A model generated the notes under the pieces. That model ran no database searches. It was not told the origin of the DNA and was given only the letters and a program-made list of their open reading frames with translations. Below are positions 50,309 to 59,172 of a stretch of 64,000 nt of DNA, piece after piece. The stretch spans positions 124,001 through 188,000 of the forward strand of contig NZ_JBNCMT010000004.1 in NCBI RefSeq assembly GCF_049846925.1, given 5' to 3'. Positions within the stretch are counted from its first letter, which is position 1. Each line of letters starts with the position of its first letter. Origin of the DNA: Brevibacillus_H sp049846925. GTDB lineage: Bacteria > Bacillota > Bacilli > Brevibacillales > Brevibacillaceae. The position numbers and the translations under genes are program-made.

Positions 50309-50987
50309 ATCCGAGAATAAAAAGACTCGATTGTTAAACAGTATCATGAAAAATGATACGAATAGTGCACTAAAATACATCCGTCTTGGAGATGATCCCA
50401 ATCAAAATTCCAAAAAAGGTTATTCTTTATTGTATCTCGCCATTTATAAAAACAACAGTAAGATTGTGAAAGCACTATTAGCTGCTGGAGCCCGCCCCTA
50501 TCATGATGGTCTGCATGGTAAATCATTAATGGATTTAGCAAAACATACAGGCAACATAGAAATAATCCAATACTTGAATCAAGCAAGAGCACCCTTTGAA
50601 GCGATAAAGGAAAGAGCACGAAAGGAATCACAACAGCGTTCTGCCTTACCTCGAAATCGAAGCGTTTTGATACCTCCTAATAAAAAGAAAGGGTCCAAGA
50701 ATTCCCGTTCCCCTATCCACAGGTCAGGATCCTCTCGTAAATATGGTTTTAATGCAGCTTTGTTCACCGAAGAATACGAAGAAGAATCATACGAAGGAGA
50801 TTCATATGATGGAGATTCATATGATGGAGATTCGTATGATGGAGATTCGTATGATGGAGGTGGATCATATGATGGCGGTGGATCGTATGATGGCGGTGGA
50901 TCGTATGATGGCGGTGGATCGTATGATGGCGGTGGATCGTATGATGGAGAAGGATCGTGTGGCGGAGGGGAATCGTATGAAGAATGA
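50235..50987 (+). CDS. Membrane-anchored ankyrin protein with SYDGGG tail
   Basis: 250 residues from ATG 50235 (AAGAGGT 6 bp before). Membrane helix at 3-24 with a short lead, then two to three ankyrin repeats (MKNDTNSALKYIRLGDDPNQNSKKGYSLLYLAIYKNNSKIVKALLAAG and GKSLMDLAKHTGNIEIIQYL in parts). A basic linker (KERARKESQQR, PPNKKKGSKNSRS) leads to a tail of (S-Y-D-G-D)n then (S-Y-D-G-G-G)n repeats ending in GSCGGGESYEE. Cytoplasm-facing or outside topology is unclear. Function unknown; a protein-protein interaction role is typical for ankyrins. Preceded by the decayed oppA. Confidence 0.78.
   Translation: MSYYILYFLIFLIVLLLMVIVLLTKSENKKTRLLNSIMKNDTNSALKYIRLGDDPNQNSKKGYSLLYLAIYKNNSKIVKALLAAGARPYHDGLHGKSLMDLAKHTGNIEIIQYLNQARAPFEAIKERARKESQQRSALPRNRSVLIPPNKKKGSKNSRSPIHRSGSSRKYGFNAALFTEEYEEESYEGDSYDGDSYDGDSYDGDSYDGGGSYDGGGSYDGGGSYDGGGSYDGGGSYDGEGSCGGGESYEE
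50789..50972 (+). repeat. Tandem 15- and 18-bp repeat encoding SYDGD / SYDGGG
   Basis: Units ATGGAGATTCATATG (15 bp, about four) then GGTGGATCGTATGATGGC (18 bp, five), almost identical at the DNA level. The array is prone to copy-number change. Confidence 0.9.
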
Positions 50988-51020
50988 TCGTATGAAGAAG
51001 AAGTATAAAGAATAGAAGAT

Positions 51021-51210
51021 ACCCTCTATACTAGAGACTACTGCAAAAGTCATACTTTTTGGAAAAACCAATGATTTTGGGGTACAAATATGTCTCCCTG
51101 AATGCGAAACGAGCCTGAAAAGCGATTTATTGGGCTCGGTTTTCTCTGAGTGTTTTGTTGCTCTGAAAAATGTGTACTTTTGCAGGGCTCTCATACTAGA
51201 GGGTTTTTTT
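51021..51210 (+). terminator. Terminator of the ankyrin gene, split by an inserted element
   Basis: The halves ACCCTCTA (51021-51028) and TAGAGGGT (51197-51204), the latter followed by seven T residues, would form an ordinary terminator with a short loop if the 156-bp element plus one 9-bp duplication between them were removed. Confidence 0.65.
51037..51192. mobile_element. MITE-like element with terminal inverted repeats and 9-bp target duplication
   Basis: Ends ACTACTGCAAAAGT and, inverted, CCCTGCAAAAGT share CTGCAAAAGT. About 156 bp, no coding capacity for a transposase. Flanked on both sides by ATACTAGAG (51028-51036 and 51193-51201), a probable 9-bp target-site duplication. The duplication could instead be 6 bp if GAGA belongs to the element. 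The family of the parent IS is not recognised. Confidence 0.72.
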
Positions 51211-51263
51211 GTTGAAAGAAATCCTTGCAATCTACGCTTACTCTAGATCAAGCCATCGAACAT

Positions 51264-51296
51264 AAAAAAAGAATCCGTAAAAAAATCTACGGATTC
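51264..51296 (-). terminator. suf operon terminator
   Basis: GAATCCGTA / TACGGATTC with an 8-nt loop of A/T, followed on the minus strand by TTTTTTTATG. From 51300 to 51416 nothing further is visible; the whole 50988-51416 gap is covered by the MITE and the two terminators. Confidence 0.85.
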
Positions 51297-51416
51297 CCTC
51301 TCATTATCATAAACGACATAAGCAAGTGTTTCCAGACTTGCGAATACACGATCTGACGTCATAGCTATTACGATTAACAACAACTACACTAGCGCCGCAA
51401 TACACCTCATTTTACT

Positions 51417-52814
51417 TTAACCGATAGAACCTTCCATTTCGAACTTAATCAGACGGTTCATCTCTACGGCATACTCCATTGGGAGTTCTTTTGTGAACGG
51501 CTCGATGAAGCCCATAACGATCATTTCTGTTGCTTCTGCCTCAGACAAGCCACGGCTCATCAGGTAGAACAACTGATCTTCAGACACTTTGGAAACTGTT
51601 GCTTCGTGCTCCAACGTGATGTTGTCGTTCAAAATTTCGTTGTACGGGATGGTGTCTGATGTGGACAGTTTATCCAGAATCAGCGTGTCACACTTGATGT
51701 TGGACTTGGAGCCTTCTGCTTTGCGTCCGAAGTGAGACAATCCACGATACGTTACCTTACCGCCATCGCGGGAGATTGATTTGGAGATGATGGTGGATGT
51801 GCAATCCGGTGCCAGGTGAACCATTTTGGCACCTGCATCCTGATGCTGTCCTTTACCAGCAACTGCGATCGAAAGAACGGTACCTTTGGCACGTGGCCCT
51901 TTCATAATAACCGCTGGGTATTTCATCGTCAATTTGGAACCGATGTTGCCATCAATCCACTCCATGTTGGCATCTTCGTATGCAACGGCACGTTTGGTAA
52001 CGAGGTTGTATACGTTATTGGACCAGTTCTGGATGGTTGTATAGCGGCAACGAGCACGCTCTTTGATGATGATCTCAACTACTGCTGAGTGCAAGGAATC
52101 CGTGCTGTAAATAGGTGCTGTACAGCCTTCCACGTAGTGAACGAAGCTGTCTTCATCAGCGATGATCAACGTACGCTCGAATTGACCCATGTTCTCGGAG
52201 TTGATGCGGAAGTATGCTTGCAATGGTGTCTCTACCTTCACGCCTTTTGGCACGTAGATGAAAGAACCACCGGACCATACAGCCGAGTTAAGAGCAGCGA
52301 ATTTGTTATCCGCTGGAGGGATTACTGTTGCAAAGTATTCCTTAACGATTTCAGGGTACAGTTTTACCGCTGAATCCATGTCACAGAAAAGAACGCCCAA
52401 TTTCTCCAGGTCTTCCTGCATGTTGTGGTAAACAACCTCGGATTCATACTGTGCAGATACCCCAGCAAGGAACTTTTGTTCAGCTTCTGGAATACCCAAT
52501 TTATCGAAAGTTGCCTTAATTTCTTCTGGTACTTCATCCCAACTGCGACCTTGTTTCTCAGAAGGCTTCACGTAGTACGTGATGCTGTCGAAATCAAGCT
52601 CACCCAGTTCGCCGCCCCAGTTTGGCATTGGCATACGGTAGAAAATTTCTAGTGCCTTCAAACGGAAATCAAGCATCCATTGCGGCTCTTCTTTGATGCG
52701 AGAGATCTCCTCTACGATCTCACGAGTCAAACCTTTTTTGGTTCTAAAGACAGATACGTCTTTATCATGAAAACCGTATTGATAATCCTGTATCTCAGGG
52801 GCTTTCTTTGCCAT
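51417..52814 (-). CDS. sufB: SufB, Fe-S cluster scaffold subunit
   Basis: 465 residues. YQYGFHDKDVSVFRTKKGLTREIVEEIS at the start and the beta-helix core (GGSFIYVPKGVKVETPLQAYFRIN, EGCTAPIYSTDSLHSAVVEI, PDCTSTIISKSISRDGG) are typical of SufB. Conserved Cys residues in VEGCTAP and LAPDCTS are candidates for cluster assembly. SufB works with SufC and SufD as SufBC2D. Last gene of sufCDSUB, 23 bp after sufU. Confidence 0.96.
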   Translation of the reverse strand: MAKKAPEIQDYQYGFHDKDVSVFRTKKGLTREIVEEISRIKEEPQWMLDFRLKALEIFYRMPMPNWGGELGELDFDSITYYVKPSEKQGRSWDEVPEEIKATFDKLGIPEAEQKFLAGVSAQYESEVVYHNMQEDLEKLGVLFCDMDSAVKLYPEIVKEYFATVIPPADNKFAALNSAVWSGGSFIYVPKGVKVETPLQAYFRINSENMGQFERTLIIADEDSFVHYVEGCTAPIYSTDSLHSAVVEIIIKERARCRYTTIQNWSNNVYNLVTKRAVAYEDANMEWIDGNIGSKLTMKYPAVIMKGPRAKGTVLSIAVAGKGQHQDAGAKMVHLAPDCTSTIISKSISRDGGKVTYRGLSHFGRKAEGSKSNIKCDTLILDKLSTSDTIPYNEILNDNITLEHEATVSKVSEDQLFYLMSRGLSEAEATEMIVMGFIEPFTKELPMEYAVEMNRLIKFEMEGSIG

Positions 52815-52837
52815 TCTGATTCACTCCTTCACCTGTA

Positions 52838-53272
52838 TTACTGTTCGGCCTGTTTTACCCCTTGCTCCAACGCTTTCCATGCCAGCGTTGCGCATTTGAT
52901 CCGTGCAGGGAATTTGGCCACGCCAGATAGCGCTTCAATATCACCCAAGTCAATGGAATCGTCAACTTCTTTACCTTGCATCATATCAGAGAAAATTTCA
53001 GATAGCTTCAGCGCTTCTTCGATCGGTTTCCCCTTCACGATTTCCGTCATCATGGATGCGGAGGACATACTGATGGAGCACCCTTCACCAAGGAACTTGG
53101 CGTCCACCACGATACCGTTCTCCACTTTTAGCGACAAGGAGATACTGTCTCCACAAGTCGGATTGTTCAAGTTAATAATAAGTCCATCGGAATCATCCAA
53201 TTTCCCTTTGTTACGAGGCTTTTGATAATGATCCATAATCACGCGGCGGTACAAATCATCAAGAGAAGACAT
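52838..53272 (-). CDS. sufU: SufU, zinc-dependent sulfurtransferase
   Basis: 144 residues with Cys40 (NPTCGDS), Asp42, Cys65 (GEGCSIS) and Cys127 (RIKCATL), the zinc-site residues of SufU. It accepts persulfide sulfur from SufS and passes it on. The start overlaps the 3' end of sufS by 14 bp. Confidence 0.95.
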   Translation of the reverse strand: MSSLDDLYRRVIMDHYQKPRNKGKLDDSDGLIINLNNPTCGDSISLSLKVENGIVVDAKFLGEGCSISMSSASMMTEIVKGKPIEEALKLSEIFSDMMQGKEVDDSIDLGDIEALSGVAKFPARIKCATLAWKALEQGVKQAEQ

Positions 53273-54485
53273 TTCCGAAATACTCCTTTGTCTTTTTCAG
53301 TCCGGTGATTAATCGATCCACATCTTCTTCTGTGTTGTAGAGATAGAAGCTGGCACGAGCAGTTGCAGACACTTTGAGCCAACGCATTAATGGTTGTGCA
53401 CAATGATGTCCTGCACGAACAGCAATCCCGTGACTATCAAGTACAGTTGCCAAATCATGTGGATGTACATCACTCAGGTTAAACGTGACAAGTCCAGTAC
53501 GATTCACAGTTGGTCCGTAAATCGTCAGTCCATCGACTTGTTGCATCTGATCAATTGCATATTGGGTGAGCTCCATATCGTGCTTAGCGATCTCATCCAT
53601 ACCGATCTCTTCCAGAAAATCAATAGCAGCTCCGAGCCCGATCGCACCAGCGATAATCGGAGTACCGCCTTCAAATTTCCACGGGAGTTCTTTCCAGGTG
53701 GAATCATACAGATCAACATAGTCGATCATTTCTCCACCAAACTCGAACGGATCAGTCATTTCAAGCAGATGACGCTTGCCGTAGAGTGCTCCGATACCCG
53801 TAGGACCGCACATTTTATGACTGGAGAACGCATAGAAATCGCAATCCAGGTCTTGTACGTCTACTTTGATATGCGGTGCACTTTGAGCTCCGTCTACCAT
53901 GAGAACAGCTCCATTTTCATGAGCAATCTTGGCAATTTCCTTGATCGGAGTCGTGTCGCCAAGAACGTTGGAAATATGGTGGATGGAGACGAACTTCGTA
54001 TTCGGTGTAATGGCTTGCTTCACCGCATCTAGTGTTACTGTTCCATCTTCTGCAAGTTCTATGAATTTAAACGTTGCACCGGTTGCTTTGGCTGCCTGCT
54101 GCCACGGAATGAAGTTGCTGTGATGCTCGACGAGAGTCGTTACAATCTCGTCGCCCTCACGCAAGTACTTACGAACATATCCGTTAGCTACAAGGTTGAA
54201 AGCAGTAGTCGTTCCACGAGTAAATACGATCTCTGCCGCTTCCTTGGCATTGATAAACTTGCGAACCTTTTCTCTCGCACCCTCATACCCGTCTGTTGCA
54301 CGAGTACCCAGGGTGTGAACTCCACGGTGTACGTTGGAATTGTATTCTTTATAGTACTTATCGAGCGCTTCGATGACTTGAACCGGTTTTTGCGAAGTAG
54401 CTGCACTGTCAAGATAGACTAACGGATGTCCGTTAACTTCTTGATGCAGGATAGGAAAGTATTTGCGCAATTCGTTCGCATTCAT
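53259..54485 (-). CDS. sufS: SufS, cysteine desulfurase
   Basis: 408 residues of the class V aminotransferase fold: YLDSAATSQKP at the N-terminus, the PLP-binding lysine in AFSSHKMCGPTGIGALYG, and the active-site cysteine in RAGHHCAQPLMRWL. The HCAQP site is the type II (SufS) form with a short loop. It supplies sulfur from L-cysteine. Stop of sufD and start of sufS share one base. Confidence 0.96.
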   Translation of the reverse strand: MNANELRKYFPILHQEVNGHPLVYLDSAATSQKPVQVIEALDKYYKEYNSNVHRGVHTLGTRATDGYEGAREKVRKFINAKEAAEIVFTRGTTTAFNLVANGYVRKYLREGDEIVTTLVEHHSNFIPWQQAAKATGATFKFIELAEDGTVTLDAVKQAITPNTKFVSIHHISNVLGDTTPIKEIAKIAHENGAVLMVDGAQSAPHIKVDVQDLDCDFYAFSSHKMCGPTGIGALYGKRHLLEMTDPFEFGGEMIDYVDLYDSTWKELPWKFEGGTPIIAGAIGLGAAIDFLEEIGMDEIAKHDMELTQYAIDQMQQVDGLTIYGPTVNRTGLVTFNLSDVHPHDLATVLDSHGIAVRAGHHCAQPLMRWLKVSATARASFYLYNTEEDVDRLITGLKKTKEYFGNVFS

Positions 54486-55783
54486 TAACCTAACTTCCTT
54501 TCAAGTGCTTGACGGAGTCGATTTTGTACCTCCTCAAGCGGAATTTCCGCTACTACTGTATCCAAGAAACCAAGAATAATCAAACGCTCTGCCTGTCTGC
54601 GAGGAATACCACGTGACATGAGGTAGTAAAGACTTTCTTCACTCACACGTCCGACAGATGCAGCATGACCTGCTTTTACATCATCTTCATCAATCAAAAG
54701 AATCGGGTTGGCATCTCCACGTGCTTTCTCGCTGAGCATCAGGATATTCTCTGCTTGCTCACCGTTTGCTTTTTCTGCACCCTTTTCGATTTTGGTAATC
54801 CCGTTGAGGATCGCTACCGCTTCATCTGTCATAACCGCTTTTGTTACCATATTGGACTCGGAGTGAGTACCGATATGCTGTACTTGGGAAGTCAGGTTTT
54901 GACGTTGATTTCCTGTACCAATCGTTACTGATTTGGTTTCGGCAGTTGATCCGTTTCCTTTTAACACAGTGGTGTTGTTTGCAACGGTATTGCCGTCATT
55001 CATTTCACCAAGAATCCATTCCATCTTCCCGTCACGGTCAACAACTGCACGACGGAACGAGTAGTCATGCACTTCTTTGGAGAGAGCGCGAACGGATGCA
55101 ACCTGCACCTGTGCCCCTGCACCTACAAATACTTCAACCACGCTGTTTGCTACCATTGCTTCATCTGTAGAAGAAACATACGTATCAACATATGCAACTT
55201 TACTGTTCGCTTCGGCAACAATCAGAATGTGCGGACAAACGAGTGAACCGCTCTTTGCCACCTCAAAAACTGCCTGAAGTGGTACGGAAACTTCTACATT
55301 CTTTGGAACGTATACGAATACTCCGCCATTCACTACTGCTGCATGCAAGGCAGTCAATCGATGCTCGTCAGTCTTCACGACTTCATAAAGATATTTCTGA
55401 ACCAAATCCCCGTTCCCACGAAGAGCTGTCGCCAAATCGGTGAAAATAACACCTTGGGAAGCAAGCTCCGCTGATACCGTACGATAGACGGTAGAAGCAT
55501 TTTTTTGAACGAGCAGATTATGAGTTTGTTCTGTGCCGATTTGCGCTTTCACGACTTCGTCCAGCTCGTTGATGTCGCTTACTTGTGCCTCGGTTGTAAA
55601 TGGCAGGAACTGATCAAGGTTCCAGTTATCGATCTTGGTTTTTTCCAATACTGGCAATGGAAGCTCTCCAGAAGCCTGGAATGCAGCAAGACGTTTTTCG
55701 AGGAACCATGCCGGCTCTTGATTAGCCTTGGAATATGCTGTGATTGCTTCTTTATCGAAGCGAAGTTGTGTATTTACACTCAT
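54485..55783 (-). CDS. sufD: SufD, Fe-S cluster assembly subunit
   Basis: 432 residues. NGGVFVYVPKNVEVSVPLQAVFEV and KAGHAASVGRVSEESLYYLMSRGIPRRQAERLIILGFLD in parts are the SufD/SufB beta-helix and C-terminal helical motif. The conserved histidine in KAGHAAS is expected to help ligate the nascent cluster. Partner of SufB and SufC. 20 bp after sufC. Confidence 0.96.
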   Translation of the reverse strand: MSVNTQLRFDKEAITAYSKANQEPAWFLEKRLAAFQASGELPLPVLEKTKIDNWNLDQFLPFTTEAQVSDINELDEVVKAQIGTEQTHNLLVQKNASTVYRTVSAELASQGVIFTDLATALRGNGDLVQKYLYEVVKTDEHRLTALHAAVVNGGVFVYVPKNVEVSVPLQAVFEVAKSGSLVCPHILIVAEANSKVAYVDTYVSSTDEAMVANSVVEVFVGAGAQVQVASVRALSKEVHDYSFRRAVVDRDGKMEWILGEMNDGNTVANNTTVLKGNGSTAETKSVTIGTGNQRQNLTSQVQHIGTHSESNMVTKAVMTDEAVAILNGITKIEKGAEKANGEQAENILMLSEKARGDANPILLIDEDDVKAGHAASVGRVSEESLYYLMSRGIPRRQAERLIILGFLDTVVAEIPLEEVQNRLRQALERKLG

Positions 55784-55803
55784 CGTACTAATACCCCCTT
55801 CGC

Positions 55804-56592
55804 CTAAACGCCTGCGTTAACAGTTTCGTCTTCGATACCCAGCTCTTCTTTAATCCAGTCATAGCCTTCTGCTTCGAGGCGTTCTGCCAGTTCAGGACCG
55901 CCAGATTTCACAATTCGACCTTGCATCATGACATGAACGAAGTCTGGTTTAATATAATTTAATAGACGTTGATAGTGTGTGATAATCAGGAATCCACGTT
56001 CTGCGGCACGCATCTCGTTAACGCCTTTCGCAACAACTTTCAGAGCGTCAATATCGAGACCTGAGTCGATCTCGTCAAGAATACAGATACCTGGTTGCAG
56101 CATCATCATTTGCAGAATTTCATTGCGCTTCTTCTCACCGCCAGAGAAGCCTTCGTTCAGGTAACGGTGGGCAAAAGCCTGATCCATTTCAAGCGTATCC
56201 ATGCGTTTATCCAACTCACGGATAAATTTCATCAAAGAAATCTCGTTGCCTTCGCCACGGCGAGCGTTCATTGCAGAGCGCAGGAAGTCAGAGTTGGTTA
56301 CGCCACTGATTTCAGAAGGGTATTGCATAGCAAGAAACATACCTGCACGAGCACGCTCGTCAACTGCCATTTCAAGCAGATCTTCTCCGTTAAGGTTAAC
56401 AGAGCCATCTGTTACTTCGTACTTCGGGTGACCCATCAAAGTAGAAGCAAGTGTTGACTTACCTGTTCCGTTAGGTCCCATGATAGCGTGAACTTCTCCG
56501 CCTTTAATCTCAAGGGACAAGCCTTTGAGGATTTCTTTCTCTTCGATTCTTGCACGTAAGTTCTTTATTTCTAAATGTGGTACACCGGACAT
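55804..56592 (-). CDS. sufC: SufC, ATPase of the SufBCD complex
   Basis: 262 residues: Walker A GPNGTGKST, signature FSGGEKKR, Walker B ICILDEIDSGLD and the H-loop ITHYQRL. The EKKRNEIL form of the signature helix is SufC-specific. First gene of the operon, RBS GGAGGAATGCTGC. The promoter carries the CATTCTCA direct repeats. Confidence 0.97.
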   Translation of the reverse strand: MSGVPHLEIKNLRARIEEKEILKGLSLEIKGGEVHAIMGPNGTGKSTLASTLMGHPKYEVTDGSVNLNGEDLLEMAVDERARAGMFLAMQYPSEISGVTNSDFLRSAMNARRGEGNEISLMKFIRELDKRMDTLEMDQAFAHRYLNEGFSGGEKKRNEILQMMMLQPGICILDEIDSGLDIDALKVVAKGVNEMRAAERGFLIITHYQRLLNYIKPDFVHVMMQGRIVKSGGPELAERLEAEGYDWIKEELGIEDETVNAGV

Positions 56593-56632
56593 GCAGCATT
56601 CCTCCGTTATTCATATAGTTACTAGATGGATG

Positions 56633-56655
56633 TCATTCTCAATTCATTCTCAATT
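56633..56655 (-). promoter_or_regulatory. CATTCTCA direct repeats upstream of sufC
   Basis: Plus strand CATTCTCAA at 56634 and CATTCTCAA at 56645, an exact 11-bp period (minus strand TTGAGAATG twice). A candidate -35 TTGATC and -10 TAAGAT lie just upstream on the minus strand, so the repeats follow the -10, a typical repressor position. The half-site TGAGAAT resembles Fur half-sites, but two are in direct, not inverted, orientation. Confidence 0.5.
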
Positions 56656-56771
56656 ACCATCTTATAATAAGTTTAATCAAAGATCAATGTTTAGACTATA
56701 AATGTATTTATTAAATATTTATGTTTAAAAAGTCATTTTGTTCCTAATCTTATGAAGCGATATACATTTGA

Positions 56772-57356
56772 TTAAGAAATAACTTTCAGCACTTCTGCTC
56801 GCTTCGCTTCATACTCTTCGTCTGACAGTACAGGGCTGAATGCGCCTTGTGGAATATCCTGCAATAAGTTATGCCAGGATTTGCATCCTTTGTATTCCTC
56901 TTCAATTGGAATTACCAGAGGTTCTGCTAACTTATACACCCTTGCAAACAGAATATGGAGCGGGTTTTTCTTTTTCCAGTGCAAGCGAACGTCTGCGAAG
57001 TTATCTGTCCAGATATGATAAGGTGCAAGTGCACGAATTTTGGCTTCATCAAGAACTTCTATATCATCGGTAATTTTCGCAAAATAGCGAATGTCTACCA
57101 TCGTATTCTCAGGAGTCCAATTTTCTAATGTTGCTTGCAAGTCACTTTGATATTCAGGCTTGACCATCTCGGACTTTTGATGCTCATAGGTAGGATAGAG
57201 ATAGAATGTATCATGCTCCAGCTTGAAATCACGGGTCTCTTCATACAATCCACCCTTGCGGACCGTAATGATTTGCTTTCCTTCGCCAAGAGCTTTAATG
57301 GCTACTGCCCATTCCTTCAAAGAAAGTGTTGATACTGGTTGTAGAACTGTCGTCAC
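56772..57356 (-). CDS. DUF1802 family protein
   Basis: 194 residues from GTG 57356 (AGGAGGGTGATC before it). LSLKEWAVAIKALGEGKQIITVRKGGLYEE, DFKLEHDTFYLYPTYEHQ and YHIWTDNFADVRLHWKKKNPLHILFARVYKL, in sections, are the DUF1802 motifs. No function is established for the family. Its promoter contains the same 11-bp spaced repeats as sufC, suggesting common control with Fe-S assembly. Confidence 0.88.
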   Translation of the reverse strand: MTTVLQPVSTLSLKEWAVAIKALGEGKQIITVRKGGLYEETRDFKLEHDTFYLYPTYEHQKSEMVKPEYQSDLQATLENWTPENTMVDIRYFAKITDDIEVLDEAKIRALAPYHIWTDNFADVRLHWKKKNPLHILFARVYKLAEPLVIPIEEEYKGCKSWHNLLQDIPQGAFSPVLSDEEYEAKRAEVLKVIS

Positions 57357-57417
57357 TTCCGATCACCCTCCTATTATTATCCCATTTCTCGCCAAAATTT
57401 CTCTATATTTTCCTTCT

Positions 57418-57438
57418 CATTCTCAGGCCATTCTCAAT
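57418..57438 (-). promoter_or_regulatory. CATTCTCA direct repeats upstream of the DUF1802 gene
   Basis: Plus strand CATTCTCA at 57418 and CATTCTCAAT at 57429, the same 11-bp period as upstream of sufC. It lies 62-82 bp before the GTG start. Confidence 0.5.
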
Positions 57439-57501
57439 TAGCCGACTGTGTTCGGATAAAACAATAGCACACTAGATGTCCAGAAGCAATCCTCCATACG
57501 G

Positions 57502-57537
57502 AAAAAAATAAAAACCCTCAACCAGGATGGCTGAGGG
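57502..57537 (-). terminator. pckA terminator
   Basis: CCCTCAGCC / GGTTGAGGG with a short interior, then TTTTTATTTTTTT on the minus strand. Confidence 0.88.
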
Positions 57538-57553
57538 CGTGGATTTCAACAGA

Positions 57554-59134
57554 TTATTCAGCAATTGGTCCAGCTTTTGCGATGTCTGCTGCATTCGGAA
57601 ATTTCTTAGCGAAGTTCTCAGCAAAACGGCTAGCCAGTTCACGAGCTTGCTTGTCGTATGCACCTTTATCTTCCCACGTGTTGCGTGGTTGAAGAACGTC
57701 AGCAGGGACACCTGGGCAAGACGTTGGAACATGTACCCCAAATACAGGATCGTTCATGAATTCTGCTTTCTCCAATTCACCGTTGAGAGCAGCAGTAACC
57801 ATAGCACGAGTATATTTCAGGTTCATACGATGTCCAATACCTACTGGTCCGCCAGTCCAACCTGTGTTCACAAGGTAAACACGTGCATTTTGTTCATCGA
57901 TTTTCTTTCCAAGCATCTCAGCATAGACTACTGGACGAAGTGGCAGGAATGGAGAACCGAAGCAAGTGGAGAATTCGGTTTGCGGGGTAGTAACGCCACG
58001 CTCCGTACCAGCCATTTTGCTTGTGTAACCGGACAAGAAGTGATACATTGCTTGTTCTTTGCTCAATTTGGAGATTGGTGGAATCACACCAAAAGAGTCA
58101 GCAGTCAAGAAGATGATTACGTCAGGATGTCCGCCTACACCAGGAATCACTGCACCAGGGATCATCTCGACTGGATAAGCTGCACGAGTATTTTCTGTAT
58201 ATTTATCGCTGTCGTAGTTTGCCGTACGAGTATCTGCATTTACCTCGACGTTCTCCAAAACAGTACCAAAGTTGATTGCTTTCCAAATTTGCGGTTCGCC
58301 TTCCTCAGAAAGCTTGATGCATTTTGCATAGCAACCGCCTTCGATATTGAACACGCCGTTATCAGACCAGCCATGCTCATCATCACCGATCAGGAAACGG
58401 TTCGGGTCAGCAGACAAAGTAGTCTTTCCTGTTCCGGACAGTCCGAAGAAAAGAGCAACATCGCCTTCTTTCCCTACGTTTGCAGAGCAGTGCATGGAAA
58501 GCACGTTTTGCTCAGGAAGAAGGAAGTTCATCACGCTGAAGATCGATTTTTTCATTTCACCCGCATACTCGGTTCCACCGATCAGTACGGTTTTCTTTTC
58601 AAAGCTTATAATAATGAAGGTTTCGGAATTTGTTCCGTGTACCTCAGGGTTCGCTTTATACGTTGGAGCATAAATCACAGTAAACTCAGCCTGGTGGTTC
58701 GCAAGTTCTTCAGATGTTGGACGAATGAACAATTGATGAGCAAACAGGTTGTGCCAAGCATATTCATTCACGACACGAATTGGCAATCGGTAAGCAAGTT
58801 CAGCTCCTGCGAATCCATCGAATACGTACAGTTCTTTTTGTGCGAGATAATCAAGAACATCTGCATGCAGCTTGTCGAACTTCTCAACAGAGATAGGTTG
58901 GTTAACCGGGCCCCAGTTAATTTTATCGTGTACGGATGCTTCATCAACTACAAATTTGTCTTTTGGTGAACGACCCGTAAACTTACCAGTCAACGTGTTG
59001 AGAGCTCCTTTATCAGTGAGAATGCCTTCTCCCCGCTTGAGTGCCGCTTCAACAAGCAGTGGAACTGATAAGTTGTAATTTGCTTTTGTATTAGCTAACA
59101 CGTCAGCTAGTTGTTTTACTGTCTTCGTTTCCAT
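57554..59134 (-). CDS. pckA: Phosphoenolpyruvate carboxykinase (ATP)
   Basis: 526 residues from ATG 59134 (GGAAGGAG 9 bp before). Characteristic motifs: GKFTGRSPKDKF near the N-terminus, the Walker A GLSGTGKTTLSADP and the adjacent DDEHGWSD kinase site, and FSACFGSP-like EFSTCFGSPFLP. It converts oxaloacetate plus ATP to PEP and CO2 in gluconeogenesis. Monocistronic with its own terminator. Likely repressed on sugars, as in other Bacilli. Confidence 0.97.
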   Translation of the reverse strand: METKTVKQLADVLANTKANYNLSVPLLVEAALKRGEGILTDKGALNTLTGKFTGRSPKDKFVVDEASVHDKINWGPVNQPISVEKFDKLHADVLDYLAQKELYVFDGFAGAELAYRLPIRVVNEYAWHNLFAHQLFIRPTSEELANHQAEFTVIYAPTYKANPEVHGTNSETFIIISFEKKTVLIGGTEYAGEMKKSIFSVMNFLLPEQNVLSMHCSANVGKEGDVALFFGLSGTGKTTLSADPNRFLIGDDEHGWSDNGVFNIEGGCYAKCIKLSEEGEPQIWKAINFGTVLENVEVNADTRTANYDSDKYTENTRAAYPVEMIPGAVIPGVGGHPDVIIFLTADSFGVIPPISKLSKEQAMYHFLSGYTSKMAGTERGVTTPQTEFSTCFGSPFLPLRPVVYAEMLGKKIDEQNARVYLVNTGWTGGPVGIGHRMNLKYTRAMVTAALNGELEKAEFMNDPVFGVHVPTSCPGVPADVLQPRNTWEDKGAYDKQARELASRFAENFAKKFPNAADIAKAGPIAE

Positions 59135-59172
59135 GTAACGTTCTCCTTCCCCGCTGTCCAAAGTGGGTTTCT

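Noticed and set aside
50743..51015. Met-rich frame over the SYDG repeats
   Set aside because: Alternative frame of a tandem repeat, no RBS.
51037..51192. Complete insertion sequence
   Set aside because: Only about 156 bp, no transposase; better described as a MITE-like remnant.
53394..54032. 212-codon frame opposite sufS
   Set aside because: Shadow of sufS; no RBS and no recognisable motif.
57527..58969. 480-codon frame on the plus strand opposite pckA
   Set aside because: Antisense shadow of a highly expressed gene with strong codon bias; pckA on the other strand is unmistakable.
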